From assembly GCA_029204225.1 (NCBI GenBank), contig MU832103.1:1-64000 (forward strand): DNA of 64,000 nucleotides. The letters are read 5' to 3'. Below are positions 1 to 10,820 of this stretch, in pieces; the stretch's first letter is position 1; the number at the start of each line of letters is the position of its first letter. Position numbers and translations under genes: made by a program. Origin of the DNA: Diphasiastrum complanatum. Lineage: Eukaryota > Streptophyta > Lycopodiopsida > Lycopodiales > Lycopodiaceae. The notes beneath the pieces are model-generated. The model had not been told where the DNA came from. It worked only from the letters and a program-made list of their open reading frames with translations, and ran no database searches.

Positions 1-1739
1 AAAATCCCAAAAGTGAAACGTACTACCAAAAGGTACAATGAAAAATGGGTCTTTTTTCATACCACCAAACCATGCTTTTAGCTAGAAACCTTTGATTTCA
101 AGTCATTTGCCAAGGGTGGAAATAGTAATTTTTTGTTTTGAACACCTAAATGATATTAGCTTTCAACATTGTTTCCGAATCATACCCTTAGAGAATGACA
201 ATGTTTGTTTATTTGTAAAACAATTGTCGTTTGGAACAGAATCGCTTCCAAAGGATGGACTGAAGTTCTAAAATTCATTCCCAAAATCGATATGAAAGCA
301 ACCAAGCAAATGCCTCTATTAAAATAAAAAAGAGTTGTGAAAGATGCAGAAAAGAAAAATAGGAGCGATCAATTATATGGTTTGTCTATGAGAGCAAAGA
401 CTTCTTCTCGACAAAAGCAAAGAAATATGCAGGTGATGATAGCTGTGATTGGTGGAATGGTTTCTTTGCAAAACATGAATGTATATTGGATAAGAATTAA
501 CAATGACCATAATGATTTGTCTGCCGAGTTTGTGTGTGCCAAATGTATCAACTACAAAAAGATATCGACATTTCAATCATTCCTCATGTGCCTCAAGAAT
601 ATATCATTCCCTCGTTCGAGAATAGAGAAATATATCTTGCTCAAGAAGATCTATGGCAAGAAGAAATCAAATGGAGGAAACATGGTGTGGGGATCCACAA
701 GATTTGAAGAAGGTTCATTGATTGCAACACTTTCATCTGACGATCTATTGCAACATCCATTTTGGATTGCCACAGGTGTTGTCTATGTCTAGAGATGTCA
801 TATCAAATCTAATAACTTTTATTATTGTACATTGGTTTCAAACCAGATCATGTTGATGCTTATAGAGGGAAATACTCATTAGATATGTTGCGTACCGAAA
901 AGGGCACATCCAAGAAACGGAAGTAAAAAAAATAGCCGACCATACACGTGTGTTGCAACTTGCGGAAGTGGATATTCTTGTGTATGATTTTTAAGCTCAC
1001 AAGGACTGGGCGTCTTCGAAAATCAACCATTATAATTTTAAAACAAAAAATTCATGCAACTCCTTCCGTTGAACAAACTTTTGCTGGTCCAAGTAGGCAC
1101 ACATGTTCAAAAGCAACTACGCCAAAAACCTACAATCTGCATTTGGAGGATGGTGGTGTTCTTGTCAATAGTGAAGAGGAGGATTCAACATCTTATGGTT
1201 CATCAATGTTCACAGGAGATGCTAATGGTTATGAAAGTCAAAGTGACATGTGCTTTCATGTTATGTTAAATGTTTCCACGAAGATTTCAATCATTCAAAA
1301 AATTTTAAGCATACTAAATCTTACTTTGCCAGGATCAAATTTTAGTGTCAACATTTATACAAAAAGATGTTATTTTTAGAATTTTTAAGGGGTTCAAAAT
1401 GCACAAAAGTCTTTCTTTTTAGTAATTTTTGTATTTGTTTTATACGTGCGCATAGTATATTTCAAATCATGTTAAATTTATAAGATTTTTAAGAGAATTT
1501 TAGGGAATATTCCCATAAGTTTCTCTGTAAGACCGCAAAATTAGCCATTCACTCGCACGGTGTTGGTTTATAGCACTTATCAAATATATGTGTGGATGAA
1601 ATATTTTTAGCCTTTTGCTTTAGGTCTTTCTTCTACAGGGACAAGTTTAAGAGTTCTAGGGAGGACGTGGGTTTGATAAAAATCCTCTTCATTGGGATTT
1701 TTGGGTCTCTTTTCAATGTGCCATCACAATGATAGCATG
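1..1739. other. Unassigned AT-rich DNA with two unrecognised open frames
   Basis: Two open stretches stand out on the plus strand: 337-792 (151 codons, basic, no recognised motif) and 948-1379 (143 codons, with an acidic serine-rich middle). Neither shows a retroelement, enzyme or transcription-factor motif that I recognise, and neither has clear splice signals. The AT content alone makes open frames of this size fairly likely. They could be gene fragments or chance. I would not call either a gene. Confidence 0.3.
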
Positions 1740-1870
1740 TACAATAAAGCTTTGGAAAAGCATCCTATGCGTATTGTGGGCAGTTGAGGCATCCAATTAC
1801 ATTGGCCCATCCTTCGCAATTACAATACATATGACCAAAATTGGTCGAAACTAGCTTGTGAATTTTAACA
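1740..1870 (-). repeat. Probable terminal part of the 3' LTR of copia element B
   Basis: The stretch ends in TTTTAACA directly before a purine-rich tract read on the minus strand (1871-1881), as expected where an internal region meets the 3' LTR. Its last 130 bases resemble the end of the solo LTR at 44723-45404: shared blocks around the CATATGACCAAAA motif and the GTGAATTTTAACA end. The outer limit of this LTR was not found. Diverged; inference from short matches. Confidence 0.4.
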
Positions 1871-1884
1871 ACTCCTGCTTTCAA

Positions 1885-2208
1885 CTAGTTTGGATCTAAC
1901 ATAGATCTACTAATCACTCCAAGAGAGGTTCTTAACTTTATGAATGCTACTCTTTGAAGAGGTTTAGTGAGTGCATCAGCCACACATTCACTACTTGATA
2001 CATGTTACAAAGAGATCTCTTTTTCTTGAACCTTTTCCTTGACAAAGTTATGACAAATCTCTGTGTGTTTGGATCTTGCATGGAAAATTGGATTTGATGC
2101 AAGATGTTGAGCTGAAATGTTGTCATTATCGATTATTGGTACATCCTTTGGATCTATAATCTGTAGCTCCACCCAATAGTCTCTTTACCCAAAGCACTTC
2201 CTTGGTTG
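1885..2208 (-). pseudogene. Copia element B RNase H, C-terminal end
   Basis: Read on the minus strand, this encodes the end of a Ty1/copia RNase H. It runs from the conserved TKEVLWVKRLL block to a DALTKPL-like motif and an SLGVISRSMLDPN terminus with its stop at 1885-1887. It is the downstream part of the pol gene resumed at 8175: element A sits between codons of the TTTTKE segment. Removing A and one copy of the target duplication rejoins the frame. Several disruptions in this piece make it non-functional. Confidence 0.75.
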
Positions 2209-2820
2209 TGCTAAATTCACACGTGTGGGACGCCTAACACATGTATTTTTGATCTCCTAAGCCCAATAACACCATAAAGATCAGACTAGCATGGTTGTCA
2301 ATAGGAAAGTTGATCATACAAGCAATATTATTGTGTTACAAGCAAGATCTGTCAACAAACATAAGACTAAGCATCATAAATGACTCTACTCGACTAGAGA
2401 GAGAAAATAAGAAGGACAAAAACTCGTGGAGAGAGAGAGGGCACAAAGAGCTTGTCTCCAAATTTGCATTACACACAAATTTCATAATTTTCTCAATGAG
2501 AATACATCACATATATATAGATCCATGGACTCTCCTCCTACTTTGAGTTGAATTGGAGCTGTGGATCCACCTCTCAAGCTATCTAGACTTATTCAAGCCA
2601 CTTCACTATGTCTAATTGTGCCACCTAATCTTTCCATGCATTAAATATGGCATGTAAAGTACAAATGGCAATTCCCATGGTAGCTCAAGTTTCTACTTCT
2701 ACTTACCTTGAATATTTTATTCCAAGATGGGTCTTTACTAAGCCAAAAGAGCTCAATTCATCTTTGGCATTTTTAGGACCCATACTCACAACATTAGATA
2801 GATTTTTCAATATTTTGACA
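2209..2820 (-). repeat. Element A 3' LTR
   Basis: This 612-bp repeat begins TGCTAAATTC and ends TTTTGACA. It matches 7562-8174 along its whole length. By eye I count about 25 substitutions and 3 single-base indels, near 4 percent divergence. It carries the CACACGTGTG motif at 2218-2227 (G-box core CACGTG). Because the element reads leftward, this left copy is the 3' LTR. Confidence 0.92.
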
Positions 2821-2833
2821 CTCCTCCTAAAAA
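2821..2833 (-). promoter_or_regulatory. Element A polypurine tract
   Basis: On the minus strand the bases next to the 3' LTR read TTTTTAGGAGGAG, a purine run in the place where plus-strand DNA synthesis is primed. The pol stop lies a few bases away at 2839-2841. Confidence 0.8.
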
Positions 2834-2838
2834 TGTAT

Positions 2839-3626
2839 CTAATGTGGATCAAGCATTGATCTTGAGATAAGACCAAGATTAGACCTATGCTTTGAGAAGG
2901 CACTTTTGCAAAGTGGCTTTGTGAGAAGATCAACAATACACGAAGATGTGTCTACATGTTATAAGTTGATTTCATCTCCAATGATATTTTTCCTTACAAA
3001 ATGGTGTGCCAGCTTCTATATCTTGCTTCTTGCATGAAAAATAGGATTGTTTACAAGAGCTTGTGCCGATATGTTGTCACATTTGATCAAGGGAAGATCA
3101 TCTCTTTGATGCACTTTAGCTCCATGATTAACCTCTTTATCCAAAGCACCTCTTTAGTTGTTGTAGTGAGTGCTTTGTACTCGGCCTCACAAGATGATAG
3201 AGATATGGTATCTTGCTTCTTTGAAAGCCAAGACACAAGATTGCCTCCAAGAAAAATAGTATATGCATTAATGGACTTTCGATCCATTTTATCACTTGCA
3301 AAATCGGAATCCGAATAGCCAATAATGGTTAGATCTTCATTCTTGTACAATAAACCATAATCTTGAGTAGAAGGTACATATCTTAGAACTCTCTTGGCCA
3401 TCTTCCAGTGTTGGATCCTGGGATCTTGCATAAATTGACTCAATTTGTGCACACAATAGCTCAAATCCAGTCTAGTGATAGTAAGCCAAATTAAAGAGCC
3501 TATAAGACTCCTATAAAGTGTGATGTCCTCGAAGGATCTTTCATCACCTTTAATAGGATCCTTTACATGTTGCTCCATGGGAGTATCTATGCCTTTACAA
3601 TTTTGCATATTGAATTTTCTTAACAT
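2839..3626 (-). pseudogene. Element A RNase H
   Basis: C-terminal part of copia pol: the end of RT and RNase H. Visible blocks are CKGIDTPME, SLIGSLIWL, the YSDSDFA motif with its RNase H aspartates, VSWLSKKQ, SSCEAEYKAL and TKEVLWIKRL. The open frame (3087-3626) ends after the IKEMIFP segment. Beyond it another frame continues to DLLTKPL and a SNLGLISRSMLDPH end at 2839, so one frameshift lies near 3090. A stop at 3639-3641 separates this piece from the RT upstream. Not functional. Confidence 0.85.
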
Positions 3627-3638
3627 AGAAAAGACATA

Positions 3639-5117
3639 TCAAGATTGACAAATAAAAGCATACTCTTCATGAAAATCAATCTCAAGGCCTAAAATGTAAT
3701 GGATCTCTCCTAGATCTTGCATTTTAAATTCTTTTCCTAATGCATCCTTGATTTCTTGAACTAGCATCAAACAACTTCCACTAAAAATGATGTCATCTAC
3801 ATATAGTAGGAGAATGACAATATTACTACCATCAAACTTTAAGTACATAGAAGGATCATAGTCACTAAGCACAAATCCTAATGAAAGTAGAAAGTTGTTG
3901 AGTCTTGAATACCATGATCTAGGTGCTTGCTTTAAGCCATAAAGACTTCTAAATAGCAAACACACCTTAGATTTATCCTTGATAAATCCTTGAGGCTGTT
4001 CCATGTATATCTCCTCCTCAAGATAGCCATTCAAAAAAGTGTTGGAGACATCAAGTTGAAACGATTTCCACTTAAAAAATAAGGCAAGAGAGATTATGAT
4101 TCTTATTGTCACCATCTTTGCTACAGGAGTAAAGGTTTCTTCATAGTCAAGGCCATATATTTGTGCAAAGCCTTTAGCACATAATCTTGCCTTGTACTTG
4201 TTGATGGAGCCATCATGATTGTACTTGATCTTGAACACCCACTTGCATCCAATGACATGCATGTTAGGTGGTGGATCCACTAGCTCCCATGTGTGGTTGG
4301 TGATCAAGGCATCATATTCAATCTTCATGGCCTCATACCACTCCTTGGTATTGAGGGCTTCTTGAACATCTTTGGGCTCCTCATGAGAAACAAAACAAGC
4401 ATAAGTGGAATCAAGATCCACTTGTTTTCCTTTGTCATCATAAGTGAGCCTCTTGGGCTCGGATCTCTCCCTCATGGATCTTCTAGGAGTGAAAATCCAA
4501 GGACTTCCATCTTCAAATCTTGACTCCTCCATATGTTGATTGTCTTCAATAACAATAGGTGATAGATTTTGAGGTTGCTTGATCTCGGCCCCTCCAAGAT
4601 TGGACTTTTCTTCTTCATGAAAAACTACATCTCTACTATCAATTACTTTAGAGGTAGAGAGCATGTAGATTCGATAGGCTTTCTTGTTGGATGAATATCC
4701 AACCATTACTCCTTTGCTTGCACAAAGATCATCCTTCTTTCTCATTTCCAAGGGAATATGGACAAAGCATATGCATTCGAATACTCTAAGGTGTTCAACC
4801 TTAGGTTTCTTCAAATAGAGTGCTTCATATGGTGACTTTCCTCCAAGTGCAACATGAGGGAGTCTATTGCAAAGATAGTTTGAACAATTGATAGCCTCAC
4901 CCCAAAAGTCTTTTGGCCTCAATTCTAATGGTTTTGGCACATTCACACAGTGTTCTGTTCTTTCTTTCAGCCACCCCATTTTGAGATGGTGTATATGCAC
5001 AAGAAAACTCTCTTTTAATGCCTTCAAGCTCACAATAATCATGAAATTTATTGGAAGTGTACTCACCACCTCCATCACTTCTAAGAATCTTGATTTTGTA
5101 AGAAAATTGCTTTTCAA
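3639..5117 (-). pseudogene. Element A integrase C-terminal region and reverse transcriptase
   Basis: A 492-codon open frame. Residues from about 40 to 130 hold the integrase C-terminal part (EAINCSNYLCNRLPH, HLRVFECICF). A variable linker follows (HEEPKDVQEAL). Then comes copia reverse transcriptase from about residue 280: GCKWVFKIKYN, YKARLCAKGFAQ, DVSNTFLNG, LYGLKQAPRSWY and the catalytic LLYVDDII. RT motifs look intact here. The frame is lost at both ends: a frameshift upstream near 4990 into the integrase core and a stop at 3639. In an intact element it would be one polyprotein with gag. Confidence 0.88.
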
Positions 5118-6036
5118 CTAGAGCTTTGAACTTTAGGAAATAGTCAAACACCATAGATTTTGAAGCTAGAAGATATACCCAAGTAAATCTAGTGAAATCA
5201 TCAATGAAAGCTACAAAGCAAGTAGCAACACCCTTGCTCTTTGAAGATGAGAAGTGCACATCCGAGTGTATGAGCTCCAATGGATGTGTAGTCTTGATAG
5301 ATGACTTCGAAAAAGGCTTCTTATGAGACTTAGATATGGCACAAGCCTCACATGGCTTGAAATTCTTGGAGATAAGATTAGGCAAGCCAATAGCTTTGGC
5401 TTTCTTGACCATGGACACCATAGAATTATAGTTAGGATGTCCCAACCTTCTATGCCATAGTTCCTCCAAAGACATATGAGTAGCAAAAGCACTATCACAA
5501 GAGTTAGCATACTCTTTGGGATCAAGCTTGTAGATTCCACCATATCTAGACCCAAATGCAAGGATCTCATCATGCTTCTTGATTGTACATGTATCAACAT
5601 TGAAATTCACATCTAGTCCACTATCAAACAATTGCCCAACATTAATAAGATTTTTTGTTAACTTGGGAACAAAAAGTACATTAGACAGAGAAAGAACTTT
5701 TGATGAAGAAAGCTTTAAGAGAATGGTCCCTATGCCTTCAATAGCACACTCATGATCATTTGCTGTGTAGATGGACTTCTTGGCTGCTTCATAAGGTGAC
5801 ATGGATGAAAAAGAATACTTGGAGCTATACATATGTGAAGAAGCTCCACTGTCGATATACCACGAACCATCCTTCTTGAAAGGTGATGAAGAAAAACTCG
5901 AGACCATAAGAGATCCCTCTCCATCACTTGCATGAGCATCTTCCTTCTCTTCATTAGAAATGCTGGCTTGCTTGAATTGAATCTTCTTCTTGAAGCAATT
6001 GGTGGCATAATGCCCCTTCTTGCCACAAAGAAACAC
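4897..6036 (-). pseudogene. Element A zinc knuckle, protease and integrase core
   Basis: A 379-codon frame in copia order. A CCHC knuckle begins at the frame edge (LCGKKGHYATNCF). The aspartic protease motif WYIDSGASSHM is near residue 59. A GAG-pre-integrase domain follows, with ELWHRRLGHPN. The integrase core has HSDVHFSS, FIDDFTRFTW, RSDGGGEY and the QNGVAERKNRT block carrying the catalytic Glu, so the DDE residues look intact. It is one frame off from gag (frameshift at the knuckle, about 6030) and one off from RT (about 4990). Confidence 0.88.
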
Positions 6037-6806
6037 TTGATGTTCTTCTTCTTCTTCTTGGATGTGGAAGTTTGAGAGGACTCATCCTTATCTCCTTTCT
6101 CCTTGGAAATAAGATTGTTCTTGCTTGAAGAGGATTGGTGTTGATTCTTACTTTTTGTCTTGTGCTTGTCTTTGGTAAAGAGAGCTTTACCATCAATGTT
6201 GAGAGACAGTCTCTCCATTTTCAAGAGTTTATACTCTTGTCTTGATTCTTCAGAAATGAGCACACTTTGGAGTGCTTCCAAACTTGGTAGCTCCTCCTTA
6301 ATGGCATAACTCTGAACAAGGTTTTCATATTCCTCCTTTAACCCATTAAGTATGACTTGAACAAGTTCATTTTGGTTGATGGAGTCTCCTATGCATGACA
6401 ATTCTCTATGGAGGTCTTTAACTCTCATTACTTAAGCTGAAGCACATTCATCACTTCTCTGTACACTTTGAAAAATTTGGTTTCTTAGTGTTAGAAATCT
6501 AGAAGTATTTTTTGCCTCATAGATAGACTTGAGAGTATCCCAAGCATCTTTGGCATTAGTACAAGCACCAATTTCTCTTAAGATGTCATTTGAGACATTC
6601 ATCTTAATATAATGCAGAGCCATCCTGGCTCTCTTTTTGTACTTTGGAATTTCTTAAGGAATTTGTGGTTCTTCTTCAATTCCAAGTACAATATCCATCA
6701 CATTTTGTAGTATTAAGACAGATTCCATTCTAACCTTCCAAATTGAGTAATTGGAGGTTGACAATCTTTCACTTGCTTCTAATAGAAAGACTCCCATTGA
6801 AGTCAT
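6037..6806 (-). pseudogene. Element A gag
   Basis: Start chosen at 6806 (MTSMGVFLLEASERL) because the homologous gag of element G also starts just before the SERL block; the in-frame ATG at 6875 adds a leader with no counterpart. Recognisable copia gag features are SNYSIWKVRMES, VMDIVLGIEEEP, the AWDTLKSIYEAK segment, and a lysine/serine-rich tail before the knuckle. In-frame stops at 6654-6656 and 6429-6431 and a frameshift near 6030 break it. Gag would form the virus-like particle. Confidence 0.82.
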
Positions 6807-7548
6807 AAAGAATGATGGAAATAAAAAAAGATGGATGAAAGAATTGCTTATTTTCTCACTATAGGAACCAATCAAGGGTACAAAACCAAATCCTATGTAT
6901 GACTAAGCAACAAACAGTGAGATAGATTTCACTAGCTTGACAATCTCTCTAAAACAAGAGTTGAATCATAAAAAAGGATGAAGTATGGCAAAAGTTATGG
7001 TTCTCTGAATTTCACACGTGTGAAATATTCCAAAAAATGTCAAATTGACTCAAATACAATCTATTTGTATGAAACAATTTGCCTAGAACTTATAATATGT
7101 CTAAATCACATATAGATGAGATTGTGCAGCTTCTGGATGACTTTTGTGATCATTCAAGTAATAAATGACATGTACACACGATTTGCCACAAGTCTAGGTG
7201 CCCTACCTACGACTCTTCAAAAGCTTATAACTTTTGATTGGCTTATCCAACTGTCATGATTCAAATTGTATCAAATTCTCAACATTTCTAGCTTTCTAGT
7301 GGGTTGATTTGCAAGAAATTTGGATCTAAGGTGAGAGAGAACCACCAATCTGAAAATGGGCGGATTTCACACGTGCCAGCACCTGAAATTTTGTACAGTA
7401 CCTGATCTGGCCCATTCAATGTGGTTTGAAGCTCTAAATCACCAGAAAACTGCAAACTAACTAGAAAGTAGAATCTAGACGGTTCCTAGCTTGAAATCTG
7501 ATCAGATCTGCAAACTTTTTGATTGGATTTGCTTGTAAAACTTAGGTA
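6807..7548 (-). other. Element A 5' leader
   Basis: This is about 740 bp between the PBS and the gag start, with no convincing coding frame. It includes an 18-bp perfect palindrome at 7009-7026 (ATTTCACACGTGTGAAAT) and a second TTTCACACGTG at about 7367. Both contain the G-box core CACGTG that also lies in this element's LTR. Confidence 0.7.
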
Positions 7549-7561
7549 GGCTCTGATACCA
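7549..7561 (-). promoter_or_regulatory. Element A primer-binding site (tRNA-iMet 3' end)
   Basis: The plus strand reads GGCTCTGATACCA, identical to the 3' end of plant initiator tRNA-Met, so on the element strand it is the 13-base complement. It touches the LTR boundary at 7562, as in most plant copia elements. Confidence 0.9.
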
Positions 7562-8174
7562 TGCTGAATTCACACATGTGGAACGCCCAACACATGTATT
7601 TTTGATCTCCTAAGCCCACTAACAACATAAAGATCAGAATAGCATTGGTTGTCAATAGGAAAGTTGATCATACAAGCAATATTATTGTGTTACAAGCAAG
7701 ATCTGTCAACAAAACATAAGACTAAGCATCATAAATGCCTCTACTCGGCTAGAGAGAGAAAATAAGAAGTACAAAACTCGTGGAGAGAGAGAGGGCACAA
7801 AGAGCTTGTCTCCACATTTTCATTAAACACAAATTTCATAATTTTCTCAATGAGAGTACATCACATATATATAGATCCATGGACTCTCCTCCTACTTTGA
7901 GTTGAATTGGAGTTGTGGATCCACCTCTCAAGCTATCTAGACTTATTCAAGCCACCTCACTATGTCTAATTGTGCCACCTAGTCTTTTCATGCATTAAAT
8001 GTGGCATGTAAAGTACAAATGGCAATTCCTATGGTAGCTCGAGTTTCTACTTCTACCTACCTTGAATATTTAATTTTAAGATGGGTCTTTACTAAGCCAA
8101 AAGAGCTCAATTCATCTTTGGCATTTTTAGGACCCATACTCACAACATTAGATAGATTTTTCAATATTTTGACA
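7562..8174 (-). repeat. Element A 5' LTR
   Basis: 613-bp partner of 2209-2820, starting TGCTGAATTC next to the PBS and ending TTTTGACA. This copy would carry the promoter of the leftward transcript. The G-box copy here is changed to CACACATGTG, one of about 28 differences from the left LTR. Confidence 0.92.
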
Positions 8175-9245
8175 GGTCGTTGTAGTAAGTGTCTTTTACT
8201 CGGCCTCGGTTGAAGAGAGTGAGATTGTTTCTTGTTTTTTTGATAGCCAAGAAACTACTCCATCACCTATGAAAGTTGCATATGCACTTGTCGATCTTCT
8301 CTTGTCACCTGCAAAATCTGAATCACTATAGGCATGCAAGTCAGTTACATCTCCTCCATAGAGAATACCAAAGTCTAGTGTACCTGAGATGTACCTCATG
8401 ATCCTTTTGGCATGTTCAATGGATCTTGCATGTATTGACTCAATATACATCACTAAAGCTAAGATGAGGCCTAGTAATAGTAATCCAAATTAAGGAGTCT
8501 ATAAGTTGTCTATATAAAGTGATGTCCATGCAAGATCTTTCATCATCTTTATTATGCACTTTTACATATTGCTCCATAGGAGTTTCTACATACTTGCAAT
8601 CTTGCATCTTAAACTTCTTTAGAAAACTTTGAGCATAGTTTGTTTGACAAATGATGATAAAATTGATACTCTAATGACTTCTATGCCCAAAATATAATGA
8701 AGATCACCTAGATCTACCATTTTGAACTCTAATGAAAGATCTATCTTGACTCTCTTGATTCTAACAATACTATCACTACTAAGGATGATGTCATCAACAT
8801 AGATTAGAAAAAGTACAATACCTTGATTATCAAACTCAAGATATAATCTAGGATCATATTCACTTTGAGAGAAACCGAGTGAAACAATATAATCATGTAG
8901 TCTTGAGTTCCAAGACCTAGAGGCTTGCTTCAAGCCATAGATGCTCCTTTGTAGATGACAAACCTTGTCCTCCAACCCAAGCTTGATGAATCCTTGAGGC
9001 TGCTCGATGAATATGTCTTCTTCCAAGAATCCATTAAGAAATGCATTTGACACATCCATTTGAAAAAACATCCATTCAAAATGAGAGTCAAGGGCAAGAA
9101 TTAACCTTATTGTGACCATCTTGACCATGGGTGCAAAAGTCTCCACATAATATATGCCCTCCACCTGGGCATATCCCTTGGAAACTAGCCTTGCTTTGTG
9201 TTTGCTTATGCTTCCATTTGAATTTATCTTGAGTTTGAACACCAT
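8175..9245 (-). pseudogene. Element B reverse transcriptase and RNase H
   Basis: Minus-strand copia pol. The RT frame 8619-9245 shows KHKARLVSKGYAQ, MDVSNAFLNGFLEEDI, SIYGLKQASRSWN, FLIYVDDIILSS and LGDLHYILGIEV. RNase H 8196-8453 shows HAYSDSDFAGDK, VSWLSKKQETISLSSTEAE and then a stop in place of the usual Tyr codon. Between them (8454-8618) the frame is broken. At 8175 the gene is cut by element A and resumes at 2208. Confidence 0.85.
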
Positions 9246-10755
9246 TTACATCCTATCACATTATTAGAAGGTCTATCAACAAGGATCCAAGTGCCATTAT
9301 CCATCAAAGCATTATATTCATCTAGCATAGCTTGGTACCATTCTTTTGGACTCAAAGCATCTTCTACTTTTGAAGGTTCATCAAAACTTGACATAATAGA
9401 AAAAGACGTGGATGGATTAACCTCAGCTTGCTGCCCCTTTCCTTGATATTTCAGCCTTGTTGGCTCTATTCTTACCCTTGATGATCTTCTAGGTGTGGTA
9501 GATTGACTTGGTTCAAGCTCCTCCTTAGGCTCCTCCTCAAAATCAAGATCATCTTGATTCTCGGCCACTATCCTCTTCATTGTTAAGATGGTTGAGCCAT
9601 CATCAAGTTTGTGAATTTTGTATTCATCAAAAATTACATCTCTAGATACCACAAACTTATCCAAGGATGGAAGACATATCTTGTATCCCTTACTTGATTT
9701 GTCGTGCCCGAGCATGTTCCCCTTTGTTGATGATGGATTTTCCTTTGTCCTTGTCTCCAAAGGTTCCATGCACATAACAAGTGCATCCAAAAACTTTCAA
9801 GTGCTTGAGGTTAGACTTTCTTCCATACAAAACTTTGAAAGGAGTTTTACCATCAATAGATTTACATCAAACTCTATTGATCAAATAATTGGCACAAGTG
9901 AGTGACTCACCCCAAAATGACTTTGGCAAGCATGCATCTAATCTCAAGGCTTTAGAACACTCACATAATGTTCTATCTCTCCTCCCGACCACCCCATTTT
10001 ATTGAGGGGTGTAGGAACAAATAGCTCCTTCTTGATTCCCTCTTCCTCAGAAAGACCATTGAACTTATTGGAGATATACTCTCCTCCATTATCACTTCTA
10101 AAGATCTTCATACTTTGATTATGATGCTTCTCAACAAATTTTTTGAACTTGACAAAGATTTCAAACACTTGAGCCTTGGAGGAAAGCAAGAAAACCCAAC
10201 AATATCTTGAAAAATCATCTAGGAATGTTACAAAAATTGAAGCTCCACCGTTTGACTTAGTGCTAGCAAAGTGAACATCCGAATGTATTAGTTCAAGAGG
10301 ATGAGATGTTTTTGTGATAGAGCTTGGAAAAGCCTTCTTATGTGCCTTGGATAGTGCACAGCTTCACAAACCTTTTCCTCCTTTGCTAAGGACCTTGGAA
10401 GGCCTAAAACAAGCTCCTCCTTGCACATAGCCTCCATGGAACTTGGATTGATGTGTCCAAGTCTTTTGTGCCAAAGATCAAAATTTGACAATTTGTCTCC
10501 CTCAGCTAGCATCACAACAGTGGTGTCAACAAAAGCATCTAACTTGTAAAGCTTTCCAAGTCTAGTGCCTTTAGCAATAACCTTGTCTTTCTTCTTTATG
10601 TAACAATAATTAAATGTGAATTCCACACAAAAATCATTATAAACCATTTGCCCAACACTAAGTAGATTCTTAGTGATGCTAGGAATGTACAAGACTCCTT
10701 CAACATATAGAAAGCCCATCTCATTACAAGGATTGATTCCATTCTTAGTTTCCAA
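9224..10755 (-). pseudogene. Element B GAG-pre-integrase and integrase
   Basis: Three fragments in order. 10288-10755: end of the protease region and GAG-pre-integrase (ITKNLLSVGQM, DLWHKRLGHINPSSM). 9944-10189: integrase core (RSDNGGEYISNKF). 9224-9790: integrase tail and linker (TRRSSRVRIEPTRL, SPKEWYQAMLDEYNALM). Frame changes separate them, and the HSD and FIDD blocks at 10190-10290 lie in another frame. Dead copy; its sequence is clearly distinct from element A. Confidence 0.8.
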
Positions 10756-10820
10756 ATAGAATAGTTTGATTTGTTCAACCTATCACTAGAATCCAAAAGA
10801 TAAACATTCATAGATGCCAT
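10720..10820 (-). pseudogene. Element B gag N-terminus, fused by deletion to pre-integrase
   Basis: Starts at 10820 with MASMNVYLLDSSDRL and NKSNYSIWKLRMES, homologous to the gag starts of A and G. Within about 35 codons it runs into sequence that belongs after the protease (NPCNEMGFLYVEGV). About 1 kb that would encode the rest of gag, the zinc knuckle and the protease active site is missing. Element B was therefore internally deleted and not self-sufficient. Confidence 0.75.

Larger units (their letters stand above)
2209..8174 (-). mobile_element. Complete Ty1/copia LTR retrotransposon A, nested in element B
   Basis: This 5,966-bp element lies on the minus strand, with LTRs at 2209-2820 and 7562-8174. 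It has a primer-binding site at 7549-7561, a polypurine tract at 2821-2833, and gag-protease-integrase-RT-RNase H in copia order. It is flanked by a 5-bp target duplication, ggttg on the left (2204-2208) and ggtcg on the right (8175-8179), one mismatch apart. The flanks are the two halves of the RNase H of another copia element. Structurally complete, but its gag and pol frames are broken, so it cannot now make its own proteins. Confidence 0.92.

Noticed and set aside
369-576. Minus-strand open frames opposite 337-792
   Set aside because: Shadow frames with no motif and no splice or start context.
2295-2546. Plus-strand frame inside the left LTR of element A
   Set aside because: It lies wholly in LTR sequence; the matching right LTR does not keep the frame. 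The same holds for 2647-2859 and 8001-8213.
4293-4523. Plus-strand frames across elements A, F and G (also 4888-5121, 36021-36532, 41336-41548)
   Set aside because: Antisense shadows of minus-strand pol; the minus frames carry all the RT and integrase motifs.
7549-7561. A tRNA gene at the tRNA-iMet match
   Set aside because: Only 13 bases match and they sit at an LTR edge, so this is a primer site. The same holds at 58196-58209, 20439-20451 and 16050-16081.
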